From: CAVTPD01 sp963736575
Lineage (GTDB): Bacteria; Bacteroidota; Bacteroidia; Cytophagales; JAAEPT01
Length of the DNA: 64,000 nt
Assembly: GCA_963736575.1 (NCBI GenBank)
Contig: CAVTPD010000003.1
Coordinates: forward strand, 186,001-250,000
Reading direction: 5' to 3'
Every line of letters begins with the position of its first letter. The stretch's first letter is position 1. The position numbers and the translations under genes are program-made. Positions 9,101-18,200 of the stretch are shown piece after piece. The notes under the pieces were generated by a model, which was not told the DNA's origin, searched no databases, and worked only from the letters and a program-made list of their open reading frames with translations.

Positions 9101-10097
9101 CACCGTCACAAGCACTTTGAGTTGCCGTAATAGTTGCACAATTTTGAACACCTGAAATAGTTATAGTTTCCGTCTGAGTAACTAATTCTCCGTTAAGCAT
9201 CTTTTTATCTGTAACGGATACTAATGCCGAACCCGCTTGATCAGTTGTAAACGTTATACTTGCACCAGTAGAACTACTTAGCTCACCACTTGAAGAAGCC
9301 CATGTAATTGGACCAAGTCCGGTACTAGTTGCAGACAATTTATATTGATTACCTACACAAACAGGTGTATTAGAGGGAGAAACATCTATTTGAGGAAAAA
9401 CAAATTGTTCAATAATTTCAACATTAGCCGTAACATAGCAAGTAAGATTATTTTCATTAGCAGCTGAAGGACTGTTCGCATAAGCTCTAACGGAATACTC
9501 CCCTGGCTGATTAATAGTAAAAGTTTGTTTTCCTGAACCACTGGCTCCAGAATTTAACACCCCGTCTTTGTACCATGCAAAGTAATAACTTGGGTTAGAT
9601 GCATCTGCAGTTAAAATAACGTTTTGAGTCCCATCGTCTAAGATAGTATAATCTGTTGCTGACAAAGACATTGAAAATGCGTCTTCAGGAATAGTACAAC
9701 AAGTTCCCAATGTATTTTCGGCTGAAGGCCCTGAAGCTACGGCATCGCAACCCATCCCTCCATTTGGTCTTTTTATATAAATATATTCTATTTCGGTTGC
9801 CGGATCTATGTCATCCGCTTTTACTCTAAACGGTGAATAAAATATTGGTTTGGTTGTAATTGCAACAGGCGTTTCACCAATTAATAAGCCATCTGCATCT
9901 AAATCCGATGGGGTTATGGCAGTAGGATCTTGGTATTCGTACCAATAATACTCATCCCCTGCAGTATGATTATCCAACTCCCATCTTGCATAACCGTTTT
10001 CACACCAATCAAAGGCAGTAACCGTTTCTGTACCGCATTGTGCCCAAGACACCATGCTTATCACCAACAGGTTTATTATTAAAGCAGCTTTTTTCAT
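5997..10097 (-). CDS. N-terminal part of giant surface protein (signal peptide, Ig-like repeats)
   Basis: The upstream half of the giant T9SS client, starting at the ATG at 10097 with a Sec signal peptide (MKKAALIINLLVISMVSWAQ). After it come Cys-containing beta-rich segments and, around residues 390-560, a jelly-roll-like stretch resembling a carbohydrate-binding or discoidin-type domain (GNYLFYVRNLLPSNSGG is near its end). Repeated Ig-like modules then each start from a motif such as ICAGEQLDL or LCEGSSTVI. The frame loses sense at about residue 1320, where the tail becomes low-homology Asn/Arg/Cys-rich sequence before a stop at 5997. Joined with the 2912-6154 frame by one base shift it would give a protein of about 2390 residues. 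Confidence 0.8.
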   Translation of the reverse strand: MKKAALIINLLVISMVSWAQCGTETVTAFDWCENGYARWELDNHTAGDEYYWYEYQDPTAITPSDLDADGLLIGETPVAITTKPIFYSPFRVKADDIDPATEIEYIYIKRPNGGMGCDAVASGPSAENTLGTCCTIPEDAFSMSLSATDYTILDDGTQNVILTADASNPSYYFAWYKDGVLNSGASGSGKQTFTINQPGEYSVRAYANSPSAANENNLTCYVTANVEIIEQFVFPQIDVSPSNTPVCVGNQYKLSATSTGLGPITWASSSGELSSSTGASITFTTDQAGSALVSVTDKKMLNGELVTQTETITISGVQNCATITATQSACDGDERILTASIDGDIVFSRWEDEDGNNVGLTEEITVSPLGTSSYTAFGYTSLGNVLDNGDFSGGVIGFNYNNPYFTEQNLSGGAADGFQVTQNTSGGNAAWYDLDPRPGSGDDMMFTADAKQKDPVIGWSFNATAGQEFQFEGWFANQHQYLSQANNLPAHIGISIVAGNTTNAADPILIEFQSGRDNDWHQLKSTWTAPANGNYLFYVRNLLPSNSGGNDFVLDDFTLYPIEANSEQSYSITVESCVCDPAEPLEGYYCGTTGKFKVLSNYYPETVDFKWYKTETASSELTGVTTTDIDTVFFQTALAGLNPASGSNNEYTAYLEDNTIQKGIVFKKAESCDPAFSNTNSGPQYNDDDSQQGFTVYKDIVLDQLKVIVYGKSQSNTVPFSGTINFGVYGYKLVNGNPVADDTKEIGTFTTDFNFTSQNYTTTEQIVDVNIPLTGAKAGEIYFISFVKGISNKLGDGDLKLGKANCSQNLTGIVDDLDGNHIAFTHSSAQFQNPNENNNIKGGFFYDISFEKLPNLGCPRLPVSITENCPPCNKPVDVTVTGDDVLCQDSTLALKGLFTDGGNPVSNTSMYYVWYKTGSTPVAGDYTSFTGAGPIPDFTKASLATADAGEYILRIQDGNDPTNTACFTEGTLDLTVTPTPSTLTVTTPQEYCEDETGALLAVPTAGAGNSLLWYTAATGGTGSGTSPSVVTTTAGSPVATHYVAQQTSAAKGSCLSDRAAIEVNINPTPTDPVVTTPVEICAGEQLDLVSTSSTTGTGTIEYAWTGPNSYASTVQNPTVATAAATTDAGTYSVTAEVDGCFSDAVDVVVTVNPVPVLDLTADDVTLCEGSSTVITDNNFATGHSYSTATITPTGTGASVVDNGDGTFAFTAGDADVTVSMIPTDANTCVGVSGDIAIAVDEAIPTAVVGTDSDICIADVVTLNGNDPAPGTGTWTDVTTGGDGNVSYTANQFNSNLTGLEANEAATMTWTISSTNGYCTDEYSQLYNNRKRDSGSNGIDNECRSNDFVCWRCSNDHSHGKQWRNLG
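6131..6145 (-). other. Frameshift site joining the two halves of the giant CHU_C gene
   Basis: Reading the minus strand, the upstream frame gives TNGYCTDEYSQ and then nonsense, while the frame one base later gives STASYTITGKG and the downstream repeats. Dropping a single base in the GGATG region (about 6137-6141) restores one open frame of about 2390 codons. The span 2912-10097 is 7186 bases, which is a multiple of three plus one, as expected for one extra base. No long homopolymer is present. Confidence 0.8.
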
Positions 10098-10240
10098 ATG
10101 TTTTTTCCTAACTATTCAAGCATTTATACAATACATACCCCAAGAAGTAACTCCCCTATTTGAAGTTTATGATGTAACACATACTAAATTTAGTATTTTT
10201 AATATCAAAAATTGATCCACCACCCCAAATCACAAGTTAT

Positions 10241-11008
10241 TTGGACTTATTTCCCGACTTCATTGCCACATTAGACAATACTCAAACACTTCTTTCTACC
10301 GAAAGCTATTCTCTTTATAGGCTGAAAGATGACTCCTGCATCTATTTTCTACCACTTCATTCTGAAAAAAAAATCACGTTAAAAAAAGGAGATATTGTTT
10401 TGCATGAAGATATTTGGCAATCTAAAACAGAAGTTGTTAAATCTAGAATCAAAAGTCTTTTGGGTTTAAACGATAGGCTATTTGCTCGGAAAACAAGCGT
10501 TCAACGTTTAAGCAAACAAGAGGCAAATGATTTTTATAACGCTAACCACTTAAATATGCCTTTAACTGGTGCCTTTAATTACGGGTTATTTTTTAATGAT
10601 GAATTAGTAAGTGCACTTTCCTTTAGTAGAGCTTGCCCTATACACCGAAACGAAAATTATTTTAAGAAATCACATATTCTTTTGCGCTTCTGTACCAAAC
10701 AAGGAATTAATATAACCGGCGGTCTTTCTAAACTAATAAAGCATTTTATACGGGAACAAAAACCAGATGATATTATGACGCATATTGACTTAGAATGGTC
10801 GGAAGGTGATGGTTTTAAGAAAATAGGATTTACAGAGTTTGAACGAACCCCTTCGCACATCTTGTTTTTAGACCCTGTTTCCCTAATTCGGTATAACGAA
10901 CGGTATATACCTTCCAATTTAAATAAAGATGACTTTTTGCCTGTTTACAACCACGGTAGTGTAAAATTAGCATTAGAGTTAAATGGTGTTCCTTCCGAAA
11001 AACAGTAA
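10241..11008 (+). CDS. GNAT/Mom-like protein of unknown role upstream of miaA
   Basis: A 255-residue protein starting at TTG (10241); no in-frame ATG or GTG lies at a useful distance upstream. The middle of the protein resembles the acetyltransferase-like (GNAT/Mom-type) fold: NHLNMPLTGAFNYGLFF, then a strand ELVSALSFSRA, then NITGGLSKLIKHFI, which is placed like a cofactor-binding loop and helix, and later a strand HIDLEWSEGDGFKKIGF. The N-terminal 90 residues are not recognised. It ends 10 bases before miaA, so it is likely co-transcribed, and a role in nucleic-acid modification is possible but is inference only. No signal peptide or transmembrane segment is present. Confidence 0.6.
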   Translation: MDLFPDFIATLDNTQTLLSTESYSLYRLKDDSCIYFLPLHSEKKITLKKGDIVLHEDIWQSKTEVVKSRIKSLLGLNDRLFARKTSVQRLSKQEANDFYNANHLNMPLTGAFNYGLFFNDELVSALSFSRACPIHRNENYFKKSHILLRFCTKQGINITGGLSKLIKHFIREQKPDDIMTHIDLEWSEGDGFKKIGFTEFERTPSHILFLDPVSLIRYNERYIPSNLNKDDFLPVYNHGSVKLALELNGVPSEKQ

Positions 11009-11018
11009 CTTATTCTGA

Positions 11019-11945
11019 ATGAAAAACCTTCCCTTAATTGTACTTCTAGGACCAACTGCTTCGGGAAAAACATCTTTAGCTTGCCAGTTGGCTTATGATT
11101 TAGATGCCGAAATTATTTCCGCAGATTCCCGTCAGGTTTTTAAGGACATGGATATTGGTACCGGTAAAGATTTGGAAGAATATACCTTAAATAGAAAACA
11201 AATTCCGCATCATTTAATCAACATAAGAGAAGCTGGCGATAGCTTTAGCGTGTTTGATTTTCAGCAAGAGTTCGAAAACGTTTTTGCTTCTATTCAGAAA
11301 AAGGGGAAACCTGCCATTCTTTGTGGAGGAACAGGGATGTATATTCTTTCTATTTTGAAGAATTATGCCTGGACGGCAATTCCTGTTAATGAAACTTTAA
11401 AAGAAGAACTTCTGAAAAAAGATAAAGAGGAAATTTTTAATCTAATCCTAACTTCCTTCCGTAAAGAAAACAACATTAGTCTAAACGAAAGCAGAAAACG
11501 TTTAATACGCTATGTGGAAGTGGCTCATTTTTTAAAAGAAACCCCTTCTTTCAGCATAGTAAAAAAAGAAATTAACGCTGTGGTTTTTGGCTTAAATCCA
11601 GAACGGGACCTTAGGAGAAATAGAATTAGCCTTCGTTTAAAAGACCGACTAGAAAATGGTTTAATTGAGGAAGTTCAATACTTATTAGAAAAGGGCATTT
11701 CGGCTGAAAAACTAATTTTTTACGGTTTGGAATACAAATACATCACCGAATATTTAAACAGAATTATCCCGAACAAAGAAGCTTTATTCGCCAAGCTAGA
11801 AACTGAAATCCACCGTTTTGCTAAACGACAAATGACGTTTTTTAGAAAAATGGAAAAAGACGGGATCAAAATCAATTGGTTAAATGGAACTTCTGAAATA
11901 GAGCGTTTAGAAGAAATAAAAAACAAACTACCGCAATTTTTTTAG
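11019..11945 (+). CDS. miaA: tRNA dimethylallyltransferase
   Basis: MiaA transfers a dimethylallyl group from DMAPP to N6 of adenosine 37 in tRNAs reading UNN codons. The 308-residue protein is of family length. The P-loop GPTASGKTS is at residues 11-19, followed by the characteristic ISADSRQVFKDMDIGTGK and the PHHLINI segment. The C-terminal part has HRFAKRQMTFFRKM, the family's tRNA-binding end. It follows the Mom-like gene by 10 bases and precedes an AlbA_2 gene after 122 bases. Confidence 0.97.
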   Translation: MKNLPLIVLLGPTASGKTSLACQLAYDLDAEIISADSRQVFKDMDIGTGKDLEEYTLNRKQIPHHLINIREAGDSFSVFDFQQEFENVFASIQKKGKPAILCGGTGMYILSILKNYAWTAIPVNETLKEELLKKDKEEIFNLILTSFRKENNISLNESRKRLIRYVEVAHFLKETPSFSIVKKEINAVVFGLNPERDLRRNRISLRLKDRLENGLIEEVQYLLEKGISAEKLIFYGLEYKYITEYLNRIIPNKEALFAKLETEIHRFAKRQMTFFRKMEKDGIKINWLNGTSEIERLEEIKNKLPQFF

Positions 11946-12067
11946 TTGAAGCGGCGTTGGTAAATTCGATCTAAAACAGAGGTTGTTTTACTGTTTATTA
12001 TGATTACTCTAGTCATTTAAATGTCTTTTACCTTACCCATAATCTGTTCCTAAATAAGTTTTCTGCC

Positions 12068-12691
12068 ATGGATATTAAAGCATTAATAACACAAGGTGAA
12101 GGAGAACTGCTCGACTTCAAACATACTATAAAAGACGCCCGTAAAATTTCTGTGGCACTAACTGCTTTTGCCAATACCAAAGGCGGCACGCTTTTAATTG
12201 GCGTAAAAGACAACGGAAGCATAAAAGGTTGCGACCCGAATGAAGAGATTTTTATGCTGGAAAGTGCTTTGGATCGTTACTGCAAACCACAACCCAAAAT
12301 AACGTTTGAACCTTATACAATTGATGGAAAAATCATTCTGAAAGTAGATATTGAAGCGGGACCAGAAAAACCTTATTATACCTTATTGGAAAACAAAAAA
12401 TGGTTCGCTTATATCCGTACGGAAGACCATTGTGTACAAGCTAGTTTGCTTCAGCTTAATATAATGCGGGCTGAACAAAAAAACTGGGAACCCAAAATAC
12501 AAGTGGGCGACAAAGAAAAATGGTTGCTAGAATATCTGGACCAGAATGGAAAAATCACGTTTAGAGAATTCTGTAAGAAGACTAAAACTCACCCGAAAAA
12601 GGCGAACTACATTTTAATTAACATGATTTTAATGAAGGTGGTAAAAGTATTTAACGAAGGGAAAAATGAGTTTTTGGGGTTGGTGGGTTAA
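12068..12691 (+). CDS. AlbA_2 (Schlafen-type) domain protein
   Basis: A 207-residue cytoplasmic protein. The N-terminal 120 residues are an AlbA_2 domain: the opening GEGELLDFKHTIKDARKI, then ALTAFANTKGGTLLIGVKDNG, are the family hallmarks. The last about 60 residues (EKWLLEYLDQNGKITFREFCKK) look like a winged-helix module. AlbA_2 proteins are usually annotated as putative DNA-binding or transcription-related proteins, with no agreed biochemical function. It lies alone after miaA, with its own 122-base upstream gap. Confidence 0.85.
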   Translation: MDIKALITQGEGELLDFKHTIKDARKISVALTAFANTKGGTLLIGVKDNGSIKGCDPNEEIFMLESALDRYCKPQPKITFEPYTIDGKIILKVDIEAGPEKPYYTLLENKKWFAYIRTEDHCVQASLLQLNIMRAEQKNWEPKIQVGDKEKWLLEYLDQNGKITFREFCKKTKTHPKKANYILINMILMKVVKVFNEGKNEFLGLVG

Positions 12692-12707
12692 AGAGAGACT
12701 CTTTAAA

Positions 12708-12741
12708 AATAAGACCCGGTTTTTTTGCCCGAATCTTATTT
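12708..12741. terminator. Weak hairpin with T run after the AlbA_2 gene
   Basis: An 8-bp A+T-rich stem (AAATAAGA pairing with TCTTATTT) encloses a T7 run. It is the only terminator-like structure in the 168-base gap between the convergent AlbA_2 and yicC genes. A short inverted repeat TAAAGAG/CTCTTTA also spans the AlbA_2 stop codon (12689-12705). Confidence 0.3.
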
Positions 12742-12859
12742 ATATAGTTTTATGGATACTACCTTTTATTTCGCTTTTGAAAAACAACAAATCAATATAA
12801 AGTGAGATTATCGGATCAAGTCCGATAATGACGTTCCAAGGTTAGCTTTTAGTTTTACC

Positions 12860-13738
12860 TTAAAGCACATTCAACACTTGTTCCTTAATTTTTTCTAGTT
12901 CATCTTTCATACAAACCACTAGTTTTTGTATGTCCGAATCGTTGGCTTTAGAACCAATAGTGTTAATTTCTCTACCTATTTCCTGACCAATAAAGCCTAG
13001 TTTTTTACCCGCAAATTCACCTGAATCCATCACCTTACGGAAATAGTCCAAATGCGTTTTTAAACGAACTTTTTCTTCACTAATATCTAGTTTCTCAATG
13101 TAATAAATCAGTTCTTGTTCAAAACGATTAGTATCGTAATTTTCTGTACCTACAAAGCTTTCCATACGTTCCGTAATTCTTTTACGAACGTTATCTACAC
13201 GCTGCGGATCAAACTCAATTACTTGTCTTAAAAGATCATCAATAGTATCAATATACTCGGTTAGTTTAGCTTCTAGGGCCGCGCCTTCTTCTTTTCTAAA
13301 ATCATTGCATTGCACCAATGCTTCTTCTAAAACGGTAGTAAATATTTTCACTTCTTCTTCCGAAGCTTCTTTACTGCTGTTCATTTCAATGGCTTGCGGT
13401 AATTCTAAAGCTTTCTGAAACAAATTAGAATCGTCTACCCCCAGTAAAGCCGCCGTTTCTTTCAACTCTTCGTAATATTTCTTTACAATCTCTTTGTTGA
13501 TAGACGCTTTTCCTTCCTCTAAATTAAGGTGGTGTACATCTACCGAAAGATTTACTTTTCCGCGGTGCAAGTACTTATTTACTGAAGAACGAATGGTTGA
13601 ATCGTATTCAGAGAATACCTTAGGGATTCTAGTGTTTAAGTCTAATTGTTTTGAATTCAGTGTTTTTACTTCTACCGAAATTCTAATTTTTTCATTTTCA
13701 AACGTTGAGGTTCCGAACCCCGTCATGGAATATATCAT
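12860..13738 (-). CDS. yicC: YicC-family endoribonuclease-like protein
   Basis: A 292-residue protein of the YicC family, members of which have been described as endoribonucleases. The start is set at the ATG at 13738, because the family begins with MIYSMTGFG; the open frame extends 51 codons further upstream into the preceding gene, but that part is only a shadow of it. The N-terminal YicC domain contains VEVKTLNSKQLDLNTRIP. The C-terminal DUF1732 domain contains RLKTHLDYFRKVMDSGE and GREINTIGSKANDSDIQ, both highly typical. The start overlaps the stop of the ArsC-like gene by an ATGA junction. The often-seen neighbour gmk is not next to it here. Confidence 0.92.
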   Translation of the reverse strand: MIYSMTGFGTSTFENEKIRISVEVKTLNSKQLDLNTRIPKVFSEYDSTIRSSVNKYLHRGKVNLSVDVHHLNLEEGKASINKEIVKKYYEELKETAALLGVDDSNLFQKALELPQAIEMNSSKEASEEEVKIFTTVLEEALVQCNDFRKEEGAALEAKLTEYIDTIDDLLRQVIEFDPQRVDNVRKRITERMESFVGTENYDTNRFEQELIYYIEKLDISEEKVRLKTHLDYFRKVMDSGEFAGKKLGFIGQEIGREINTIGSKANDSDIQKLVVCMKDELEKIKEQVLNVL

Positions 13739-14085
13739 AATGCTTCTTTTAAGCGGTCTATCTCTTTTTGTGCATTGCTTACAAAAATCTGTTCGACGTA
13801 AATAAAAACTGGTCTTTTCAGAAAAGTGTACTCTTCCAAAATGTAGTTTTTCATTTCTTCTTCCGAAAGGTTCTTTTCTTTCAAGTTCCATTCTTTGTAT
13901 TTCATGGATCTTTTACTGAAAAGCGCTTCGTAAGAACCGGCTAAGTTTTTCATTTCTTCTACCTGAACTTCGGTCATTGGTTCTTCTTTTATATTCTGAA
14001 GTTCCCAATCTGAGGGAAGATCTAACTCCTTCAAAATTCGTTGACAAGTTGAACAGGTTTTTAGATAGTAAACTTTCTTAGTCAT
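13735..14085 (-). CDS. ArsC/Spx-family thioredoxin-fold protein
   Basis: A 116-residue protein with the ArsC-like fold. The N-terminal CSTC (residues 11-14, in KTCSTCQRILKEL) corresponds to the redox-active site of the Spx/MgsR/ArsC group. The middle (LAGSYEALFSKRSMKYKEW) and the end (LKRPVFIYVEQIFVSN) follow the family layout. The role may be arsenate reduction or thiol redox signalling; the sequence does not decide between them. It is coupled at both ends by ATGA overlaps: its start overlaps the stop of the serine hydrolase, and its stop overlaps the start of yicC. Confidence 0.8.
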   Translation of the reverse strand: MTKKVYYLKTCSTCQRILKELDLPSDWELQNIKEEPMTEVQVEEMKNLAGSYEALFSKRSMKYKEWNLKEKNLSEEEMKNYILEEYTFLKRPVFIYVEQIFVSNAQKEIDRLKEAL

Positions 14086-15206
14086 CTTTTTTTAGGCAAC
14101 ATTTTTAAAACTTCTTCTACAAAGATATACACCTCTTTGGGATGTGCACCTATTTTTTCTCCACGCTTATGACCCAAGCGTACAATAATTGTGTTTTCCG
14201 AAGGGATTCCTATAGCATATTGGCCTAAAATACCACGGGCATAAAATACCGAATCCCCCATTCGCCACCATTGAAAACCGTAATCTTCAAAACTGTCGTT
14301 GGTATATTCGTTTTTAGAAATGGCTCTTTTAGCATACGAGGAATCTAGTAACTGTTTGCCATCCCATTTACCCTTATTCAGGTATAATTTTATTATTCTG
14401 GCAAAATCTTTAGCGTTAGAGTTTATGCAGCAATATGCTTTCTCTATACCATTTTGGTGATCTAAACACCAAAGTGCATCCTGCTGGTAGCCCATAGGTT
14501 GCCACATTTTTTCTTGCATGTATTCACTTATAGATTTACCCGTAGCAGCTTCTACAACCCATGCTAATACTTGTGTGTCACCACTTAAATATTTAAATCG
14601 TTCACCTGATTTTTCTATAACTTCTAATCCTGAAATTAATGGGCGAATGTCTTTTCCATAGTATGCTTTGGTAGTAATGCTAAACGGACCAGCATACGAT
14701 TCGTCCCAGCTTAAACCGGAACTCATTTGCAAGACTTCTCTAATTTTAATGGCTCCTTTTGGGTCGTTTTTAAATTCCGGAATGTATTTACCAATAGGAT
14801 CTTCTACACTTTCAATAAAACCATCTGTAATAGCAAAACCAATTAAGGTAGACACGTACGATTTGGCCATAGAAAAAGAATTCGATTTAGAGGAATCTGA
14901 ATATCCTTCCCAATAATGCTCTATTAAAATAGAATCATCTTGAATCACTAAAAAAGCTACCGATTCTAATTCTTCTAAAACGCTTTGCAAAGTATCTGTT
15001 AACTCAATCTGGTTATATTTATCCAAAACAGGCCATTCTTGTAGCCGTGTAGATTTTTCTATTTTTCGGTTCTTGAAAATCTCATAGTCTTCAATTCCCG
15101 GTAAATTATACCAAACAGCTTTGTATAAATATTGATGACCTGTAGTAAGTATCAATACATTAATGGCTAAAAGAATGATTCCGAAGAAAAGTAAGAATCG
15201 TTTCAT
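14082..15206 (-). CDS. Serine hydrolase, class C beta-lactamase-like, membrane-anchored
   Basis: A 374-residue protein of the penicillin-binding/beta-lactamase-like S12 group. An N-terminal hydrophobic segment (residues 4-22, RFLLFFGIILLAINVLILT) acts as a signal anchor. The catalytic SxxK is in NSFSMAKSYVSTLIG, a tyrosine motif in FKYLSGDTQVLAW replaces the YxN region, and the C-terminal HxG-like box is in RLGHKRGEK. It is therefore a periplasmic esterase, peptidase or lactamase-like enzyme of unknown substrate. It begins one base after the stop of the preceding outer-membrane protein gene. Confidence 0.88.
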   Translation of the reverse strand: MKRFLLFFGIILLAINVLILTTGHQYLYKAVWYNLPGIEDYEIFKNRKIEKSTRLQEWPVLDKYNQIELTDTLQSVLEELESVAFLVIQDDSILIEHYWEGYSDSSKSNSFSMAKSYVSTLIGFAITDGFIESVEDPIGKYIPEFKNDPKGAIKIREVLQMSSGLSWDESYAGPFSITTKAYYGKDIRPLISGLEVIEKSGERFKYLSGDTQVLAWVVEAATGKSISEYMQEKMWQPMGYQQDALWCLDHQNGIEKAYCCINSNAKDFARIIKLYLNKGKWDGKQLLDSSYAKRAISKNEYTNDSFEDYGFQWWRMGDSVFYARGILGQYAIGIPSENTIIVRLGHKRGEKIGAHPKEVYIFVEEVLKMLPKKR

Positions 15207-15207
15207 T

Positions 15208-18200
15208 TTAAAAATCGTAACCTAAGGTAAAATGCACCTTCATTGGATTTCTGTTATAATGTTCTATTGGCCATGCGAAATCCAATTTCATATAGTAACC
15301 AAATAAGGTAGAGCGTAAACCAAATCCATAACTTTGAATAAAAGGATTTAGGTAGTTGGTAACCGTACCTTGGAAATCGTTGGTTGGCGCACCAAAAGGT
15401 TGTGTGTTTATGTTGTTATCTTCCGAAAATGGAGAACTACCTGTCCAAGCAGAACCCGCGTCATAGAACGTAATCAACTGAAAATTACGAGCGAAATTAG
15501 AGCTTATAGGTCTTCGGGTTAACATTTGCGCAATTGGAAATCTTATTTCAGCATTAAAAATAAGGTATTGCTCCCCGTACATATGGTTATAATTAAACCC
15601 TCTTACGTTTGTTACATAGTCTACAAACAGAATATTATTTTTATCTGTTTGGGTACCTACATTTAGTGGGGAGTCAGAATTTGTAACGTTGTCCGTATTA
15701 GCAAACAACCAGTTATCGGTTCCACCCAAAAGAAAAGACTTTTTAGATGTACCCAGAAAACGACCATAACCCGCTCTACCAGCAATTACAATTTTCTTGA
15801 ATACCGAAACGTATTTTCTTAAGTCTAGATTAATTTTACTAAAACTTTGTGTAGATTCTGTTAAGCCACTATAGGGTGTAAAAGAGGCTTTAAAACGCGT
15901 TCCGTCTAATAAATTCAAACCTAGTTCTTTAGTGTTGTCTAAAACTATTTCTGCTCTAACCCCACCTAACCAACTTTTTTGCTGCGGTTCTTGGGTGTTT
16001 AAATAGTCTGTATATCTAGTTTGCGCAATTAATGGCACTAGACTAAACCGTAAAACCGGTGAAATGGGATGTGAAAACTCAAACTCTAAATGATTAGCAT
16101 TATAGGCCGTGGCATCACCTTGTGCTCTGTTACTAAAGATATTTTCGTTTTTATACCGAACTCTGAAATCGTTACGCTTTTTTAAGTATTCATATTCTAG
16201 ATAAAAATTACTGCTCCTCAATTCTGACTGAACATGGATGGAAGCATTAAATTTGTGATCGAAGAAAAACTCCGTCATACCGGCTTCTAAAAGAATACCG
16301 GCCCCTCTTAAAGGGTCTAAAACCAAACTTGTTACCACATAATCGGTAGAAAGAATAGGTTGACCGTATTCGTAGGGTCCATAAGTTTTTAACTTTCTTT
16401 CCTCATCTAGATTTGCTAAGGCCTGTTCTTGAGATAAAGCCCATTGCTTGTAATCTCTTTTTGTTATGGTATCGGAAGTAAAACGTAGTTTATCTAAATC
16501 TAACATCACCAGCTTATCTAATGTTGTTAATGTATCTTCTGGAACAAATTCTTCGGTAATGGCTGGGTAACTGTAATAATTGCTGTCTAAAGAATAATTT
16601 TCTACCGAATATAAATGGTAACGCAATTGATCTTTTTGACGAACGGTTAATGATTTCCGTTGTGGATTATAATCATAATCTTCTACCAACTGCCCAAAAT
16701 CAGATTTCTGAACTACTTCTTCCGTCTCTAAATCAACCATAGAGATGTCGTAATGTTTATCTCTATCCGTCATTACCAAAATCTTGGTTTTAGAAATTGG
16801 CTCCGGTTTCATTTCGTTAACTTCCGATTTAGTGATTCGTTCTAAAACAGGCATTTTAGGTTTTTCAGAATCAAAAGCAAACAAATCGTAGTTGTTCAAA
16901 ATGGTTTCGGCTTCACCAAAGTCAACACCCAGCGTATCGTTTATTCGGTTAGAAGAAAAAACCACCTTACTTGTTCCTGGAATAAAATGAGGGTTAAGAT
17001 CATCGTACATATCTTCCGTAATCTGATACGCTCTATCTCTTACATAATCGTACAAATGAATATCACTGTGTCCTTTTTTAACACCACTTAAAACCATGTA
17101 AGGAGATCCCATTTGGTAATCGGCATCTAGAATCTCTTCATAGGCTACAAAAGATTTTTTTTCTTTATAATGTTTGCCTATTCCTTTTGTTATCATAAAA
17201 GGCTGTCCTTTTTTGTAAACAATCATAGAGAGTTCATCGGTATTACGCCAAGCTAAAATTGGTGTTCGTTCATTCAGTTTTTGATCTGTGATTCTAATTC
17301 CGCCTCGTAAAACAGTTTTCTTTTTCCCTGTTTCTAGATCAATTACCCTCACCTTATATTTACCTTCTTTATTTAAAGAATAAGCTAAGTATTTCCCATT
17401 TGGGCTGTATTCAAAATTGTTAAAATCTCTTCTTTTACTGTTAAACCGCAGTAATCTTTGTTGCTTATGTAAGGTTTCTTTTGTAGACAAAGAGTCGAAA
17501 AACATTTCGCCATAAAACCGAGACCATTCACTGGATAACCTATTGTAATTTAAGCCAGTAATATTCATTAAAGCTTGTTCATCACTCATGGTTATGCCTG
17601 CCATATTAACAATATTAGACAAGGCATATTCGCCGTATTTTTGGGCAATCATGTACCAAATGGACTGACCAATTAGTCGCGCGTTTTCATCACGTAATTT
17701 TAATGGATCGTCTTCGCCATTCTTCAAAGCATCGTAAACCGCTGCTCTCATTTCGGGTGTATCACCATTGCCAATGTAAGCAGCAGCACCACTAATAAAC
17801 CATTCGGGTAAATGGAGAGTATACGAAGCACGTATGGTTTCCTTTAGAGAACCACCGTACAACATCATTTCTATAATTTTACGGCTAACATTATCGTCTA
17901 AGTCATTTTTAAACTGAGGCATTGAACCATTAAACGGTACTTCAATTCTGGCTTTTACAATATTGGTTTCGCCACCTATAAAATCTTTACTTCTTAAACC
18001 AACGTTGCTTTGTTGGAAATCCGAAACAGAATTATACACAATAATCTCAATTCTGTCGTAAGGCTCTACCCCTAATGTATTGGTAATGTTTTCGAATTCT
18101 CTTTCTAAATGGCGGGCAGCATTGTGGGCCAAGCGTTCGCCATCTAAATAATAATAAATGTAAAAATGTCTTGAAGTGATGTATTTCCAATCAAACTCAT

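Noticed and set aside
2912..10097. Two separate CHU_C-region genes
   Set aside because: The second has no signal peptide and begins in mid-repeat; one base shift unites them.
13739..13891. Longer N-terminus of YicC
   Set aside because: It overlaps the ArsC-like gene and the family starts at MIYSMTGFG.
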